Source: Ptiloglossa arizonensis
Lineage: Eukaryota > Arthropoda > Insecta > Hymenoptera > Colletidae
Direction of reading: 5' to 3'
NCBI RefSeq assembly: GCF_051014685.1
Contig: NW_027478790.1
Span: forward strand, 477,448-541,447
DNA length: 64,000 bases
The position numbers and the translations under genes are program-made. Shown in pieces: positions 61,248-64,000 of the stretch. The notes beneath the pieces are model-generated. The model searched no databases, had not been told where the DNA came from, and was given only the letters and a program-made list of their open reading frames with translations. The first letter of the stretch is position 1. Each line of letters begins with the position of its first letter.

Positions 61248-62297
61248 CAAGCGTTTCTTATCTCCAAACTGCCATATCTCGCGAACGGATTGATCAATCC
61301 GTAAAATTTCTGTTGCATCTGAAAGTAGAAACTCGCCCGAATACAACGGTATGCGCACTTTTCCCCTAGGCGGTTCTAGTTATTCGTTTCGAGCATCAGA
61401 ACTGCGAAAATTTTGAGTTTCTCAAGCGTTTCTTACCTCCAAACTGCCATATCTCGCGAACGGATTAACCAATCCGCAAAATTTCTGTTGCATCTGAAAG
61501 TAGAAACTCGCCCGATTACAACGGTAGGTGTAGTTTTCCCCTAGGCCGTTCTAGTTATTCGTTTCGAGCATCAGAACTGCGAAAATATTGAGTTTCTCAA
61601 GCGTTTCTTACTTCCAAACTGCCGCATCTCGCGAACGGATCGAACAATCCGCAAAATTTCTGTTGCATCTGAAAGTAGAAACTCGCCCGATTACAACGGT
61701 ATGTGTAGTTTTCCCCTAGGCCGTTCCACCTATTCGTTTCGAGCATAAGAACTGCGAAAATTTTGAGTTTCTCAAGCGTTTCTTACCTCCAAACTGCCAT
61801 ATCTCGCGAACGGATTGACCAATCCTCAAAATTTCTGTTGCATCTGAAAATAGAGACTCGCCCGATTACAACGGTATGTGTAGTTTTCCCCTAGGCCGTT
61901 CCAGTTATTCGTTTCGAGCAGCAGAACTGCGAAAATTTCGAGTTTCTCAAGCGTTTCTTGCATCCAAACTGCCATATCTCGCGAACGGATTGACCGATCC
62001 GCAAAATTTCTGTTGCACCTGAAAGTAGAATCTCGCCCGATTACAACGGTATACGAACTTCTCCCCTAGGCCGTTCTAGTCATTCGTTTCGAGCATCAGA
62101 ACTGCGAAAATTTTGAGTTTCTCAAGCGTTTCTTATCTCCAAACTGCCATATCTCGCGAACGGATTGATCAATCCTCAAAATTTCTGTTGCATCTGAAAG
62201 TAGACACTCGCCCGATTACAACGGTATACGAACTTCTCCCCTAGGCCGTTCTAGTCATTCGTTTCGAGCATCAGAACTGCGAAAATTTTGAGTTTCT
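61248..62297 (+). repeat. Right-hand repeat unit A-B-C-D-E-F (1050 bp, full)
   Basis: Standard order. C has GAACAATCC. E has TTGCACCTG, shared with the E monomer 1400 bp further right. Confidence 0.87.
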
Positions 62298-63697
62298 CAA
62301 GCGTTTCTTATCTCCAAACTGCCATATCTCGCGAACGGATTGATCAATCCGTAAAATTTCTGTTGCATCTGAAAGTAGAAATTCGCCCGAATACAACGGT
62401 ATGCGCACTTTTCCCCTAGGCGGTTCTAGTTATTCGTTTCGAGCATCAGAACTGCGAAAATTTTGAGTTTCTCAAGCGTTTCTTACCTCCAAACTGCCAT
62501 ATCTCGCGAACGGATTAACCAATCCGCAAAATTTCTGTTGCATCTGAAAGTAGAAACTCGCCCGATTACAACGGTAGGTGTAGTTTTCCCCTAGGCCGTT
62601 CTAGTTATTCGTTTCGAGCATCAGAACTGCGAAAATATTGAGTTTCTCAAGCGTTTCTTACTTCCAAACTGCCGCATCTCGCGAACGGATCGAACAATCC
62701 GCAAAATTTCTGTTGCATCTGAAAGTAGAAACTCGCCCGATTACAACGGTATGTGTAGTTTTCCCCTAGGCCGTTCCACCTATTCGTTTCGAGCATAAGA
62801 ACTGCGAAAATTTTGAGTTTCTCAAGCGTTTCTTACCTCCAAACTGCCATATCTCGCGAACGGATTGACCAATCCTCAAAATTTCTGTTGCATCTGAAAG
62901 TAGAAACTCGCCCGATTACAACGGTAGGTGTAGTTTTCCCCTAGGCCGTTCTAGTTATTCGTTTCGAGCATCAGAACTGCGAAAATATTGAGTTTCTCAA
63001 GCGTTTCTTACTTCCAAACTGCCGCATCTCGCGAACGGATCGAACAATCCGCAAAATTTCTGTTGCATCTGAAAGTAGAAACTCGCCCGATTACAACGGT
63101 ATGTGTAGTTTTCCCCTAGGCCGTTCCACCTATTCGTTTCGAGCATAAGAACTGCGAAAATTTTGAGTTTCTCAAGCGTTTCTTACCTCCAAACTGCCAT
63201 ATCTCGCGAACGGATTGACCAATCCTCAAAATTTCTGTTGCATCTGAAAATAGAGACTCGCCCGATTACAACGGTATGTGTAGTTTTCCCCTAGGCCGTT
63301 CCAGTTATTCGTTTCGAGCAGCAGAACTGCGAAAATTTCGAGTTTCTCAAGCGTTTCTTGCATCCAAACTGCCATATCTCGCGAACGGATTGACCGATCC
63401 GCAAAATTTCTGTTGCACCTGAAAGTAGAATCTCGCCCGATTACAACGGTATACGAACTTCTCCCCTAGGCCGTTCTAGTCATTCGTTTCGAGCATCAGA
63501 ACTGCGAAAATTTTGAGTTTCTCAAGCGTTTCTTATCTCCAAACTGCCATATCTCGCGAACGGATTGATCAATCCTCAAAATTTCTGTTGCATCTGAAAG
63601 TAGACACTCGCCCGATTACAACGGTATACGAACTTCTCCCCTAGGCCGTTCTAGTCATTCGTTTCGAGCATCAGAACTGCGAAAATTTTGAGTTTCT
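62298..63697 (+). repeat. Right-hand repeat unit A-B-C-D/B-C-D-E-F (1400 bp, lengthened)
   Basis: After A, B and C, the fourth monomer (62823-62997) begins as D (CTTACCTCC, AATCCTCAAAA) and turns into B (TAGAAACTC, TAGGTGTAG, GAAAATATTG). C, D, E and F follow. This is the reciprocal type of product (a gain of two monomers) to the shortened units. Confidence 0.86.
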
Positions 63698-64000
63698 CAA
63701 GCGTTTCTTATTTCCAAACTGCCATATCTCGCGGACGGATTGATCAATCCGTAAAATTTCTGTTGCATCTGAAAGTAGAAACTCGCCCGAATACAACGGT
63801 ATGCGCACTTTTCCCCTAGGCGGTTCTAGTTATTCGTTTCGAGCATCAGAACTGCGAAAATTTTGAGTTTCTCAAGCGTTTCTTACCTCCAAACTGCCAT
63901 ATCTCGCGAACGGATTGACCAATCCTCAAAATTTCTGTTGCATCTGAAAATAGAGACTCGCCCGATTACAACGGTATGTGTAGTTTTCCCCTAGGCCGTT
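63698..64000 (+). repeat. Right-hand repeat unit A-D, cut by the window end
   Basis: A carries the CTCGCGGACGG variant. D (63873-64000, 128 bp) is cut off before its end. The array clearly continues beyond the window, as it does to the left of base 1. Confidence 0.85.

Larger units (their letters stand above)
1..64000. repeat. Satellite DNA array, 175-bp monomer, about 365.7 copies
   Basis: The same unit recurs without interruption. Its landmarks, in monomer coordinates starting at CAAGCG, are TCGCGA (32-37), a GGATTG/CAATCC dyad (39-54), AAAATTT (56-62), CGCCCGATTA (87-96), a variable stretch (106-113), CCTAGG (118-123) and a second AAAATTT or AAAATTTT tract (about 160-167). CAAGCG starts can be followed from 1, 176, 350, 525 and so on to 63873. 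All copies have the same orientation and no unique DNA lies between them. Two adjacent copies (525-699 and 700-874) differ at about ten positions by eye. Copies in matching higher-order positions usually differ at zero to a few. This is the defining pattern of a tandem satellite evolving by unequal exchange. A centromeric or pericentromeric location is inferred, not shown. I do not recognise the family. Confidence 0.98.

Noticed and set aside
1..64000. CRISPR-like array of direct repeats
   Set aside because: There are no unique spacers between short repeats; the whole 175-bp unit is repeated. No cas-like gene is present.
1..64000. Primate alpha satellite
   Set aside because: The unit is 175 bp, not about 171, and the sequence has no recognisable alpha-satellite segments or true CENP-B boxes. 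Only the higher-order style is alike.
1..64000. Ribosomal DNA spacer, telomere or transposon internal tandem repeat
   Set aside because: No rRNA sequence, telomere hexamer/pentamer runs, long terminal repeats, transposase or reverse transcriptase frames are visible at any point.

Overview
The window is satellite DNA from end to end. One AT-leaning monomer of 175 bp (about 45% G+C, counted by hand on a typical copy) is repeated head-to-tail in a single orientation from base 1 to base 64000. Following the anchor CAAGCG through the window gives 365 complete monomers plus a partial 366th (63873-64000). Only nine 1-bp indels disturb the 175-bp register. I see no gene, RNA gene, transposon, CRISPR array or unique spacer. 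The short open frames (up to 160 codons) are repeat-generated and are not annotated as genes.

The source is almost certainly a eukaryotic chromosome, and a centromeric, pericentromeric or other heterochromatic block is the natural inference. I do not recognise the satellite family and cannot name the species. The monomer holds 13 CpGs where its base composition predicts about 8.4, so there is no sign of CpG decay. That fits a genome with little germline methylation, such as many invertebrates, better than a vertebrate or plant. Monomer length is close to a nucleosome repeat length.

The informative layer is the higher-order organisation. Neighbouring monomers differ by several percent, while monomers a fixed number of units apart are nearly identical. 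From left to right: (1) 1-15.6 kb is built from a 14-monomer (2450 bp) higher-order repeat with deleted and rearranged derivatives; (2) 15.6-19.1 kb ends in a 4-monomer (700 bp) tandem duplication; (3) 19.1-27.5 kb has 4-, 16- and 30-monomer duplications; (4) 27.5-31.2 kb has a 12-monomer (2099 bp) repeat; (5) 31.2-35.2 kb has a 13-monomer (2275 bp) repeat; (6) 35.2-55.5 kb is a mosaic with duplications at 43-50 monomer offsets (7.5-8.75 kb), nested 12- and 7-monomer repeats, and other local copies; (7) 55.5-64 kb is a cleaner 6-monomer (1050 bp) repeat, A-B-C-D-E-F, present as full, shortened and lengthened units.

Hybrid monomers sit at the junctions where units were lost or gained. All steps are whole multiples of 175 bp. 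Together these record repeated in-register unequal exchange or conversion. Within the monomer, the most striking signals are a 16-bp dyad that is a perfect palindrome in one monomer class, a nearly invariant TCGCGAACGG block next to it, a weak CENP-B-box-like match, and a hypervariable stretch that acts as a monomer barcode. All comparisons were by eye, so block edges are accurate to tens of bases and identities are not exact percentages.
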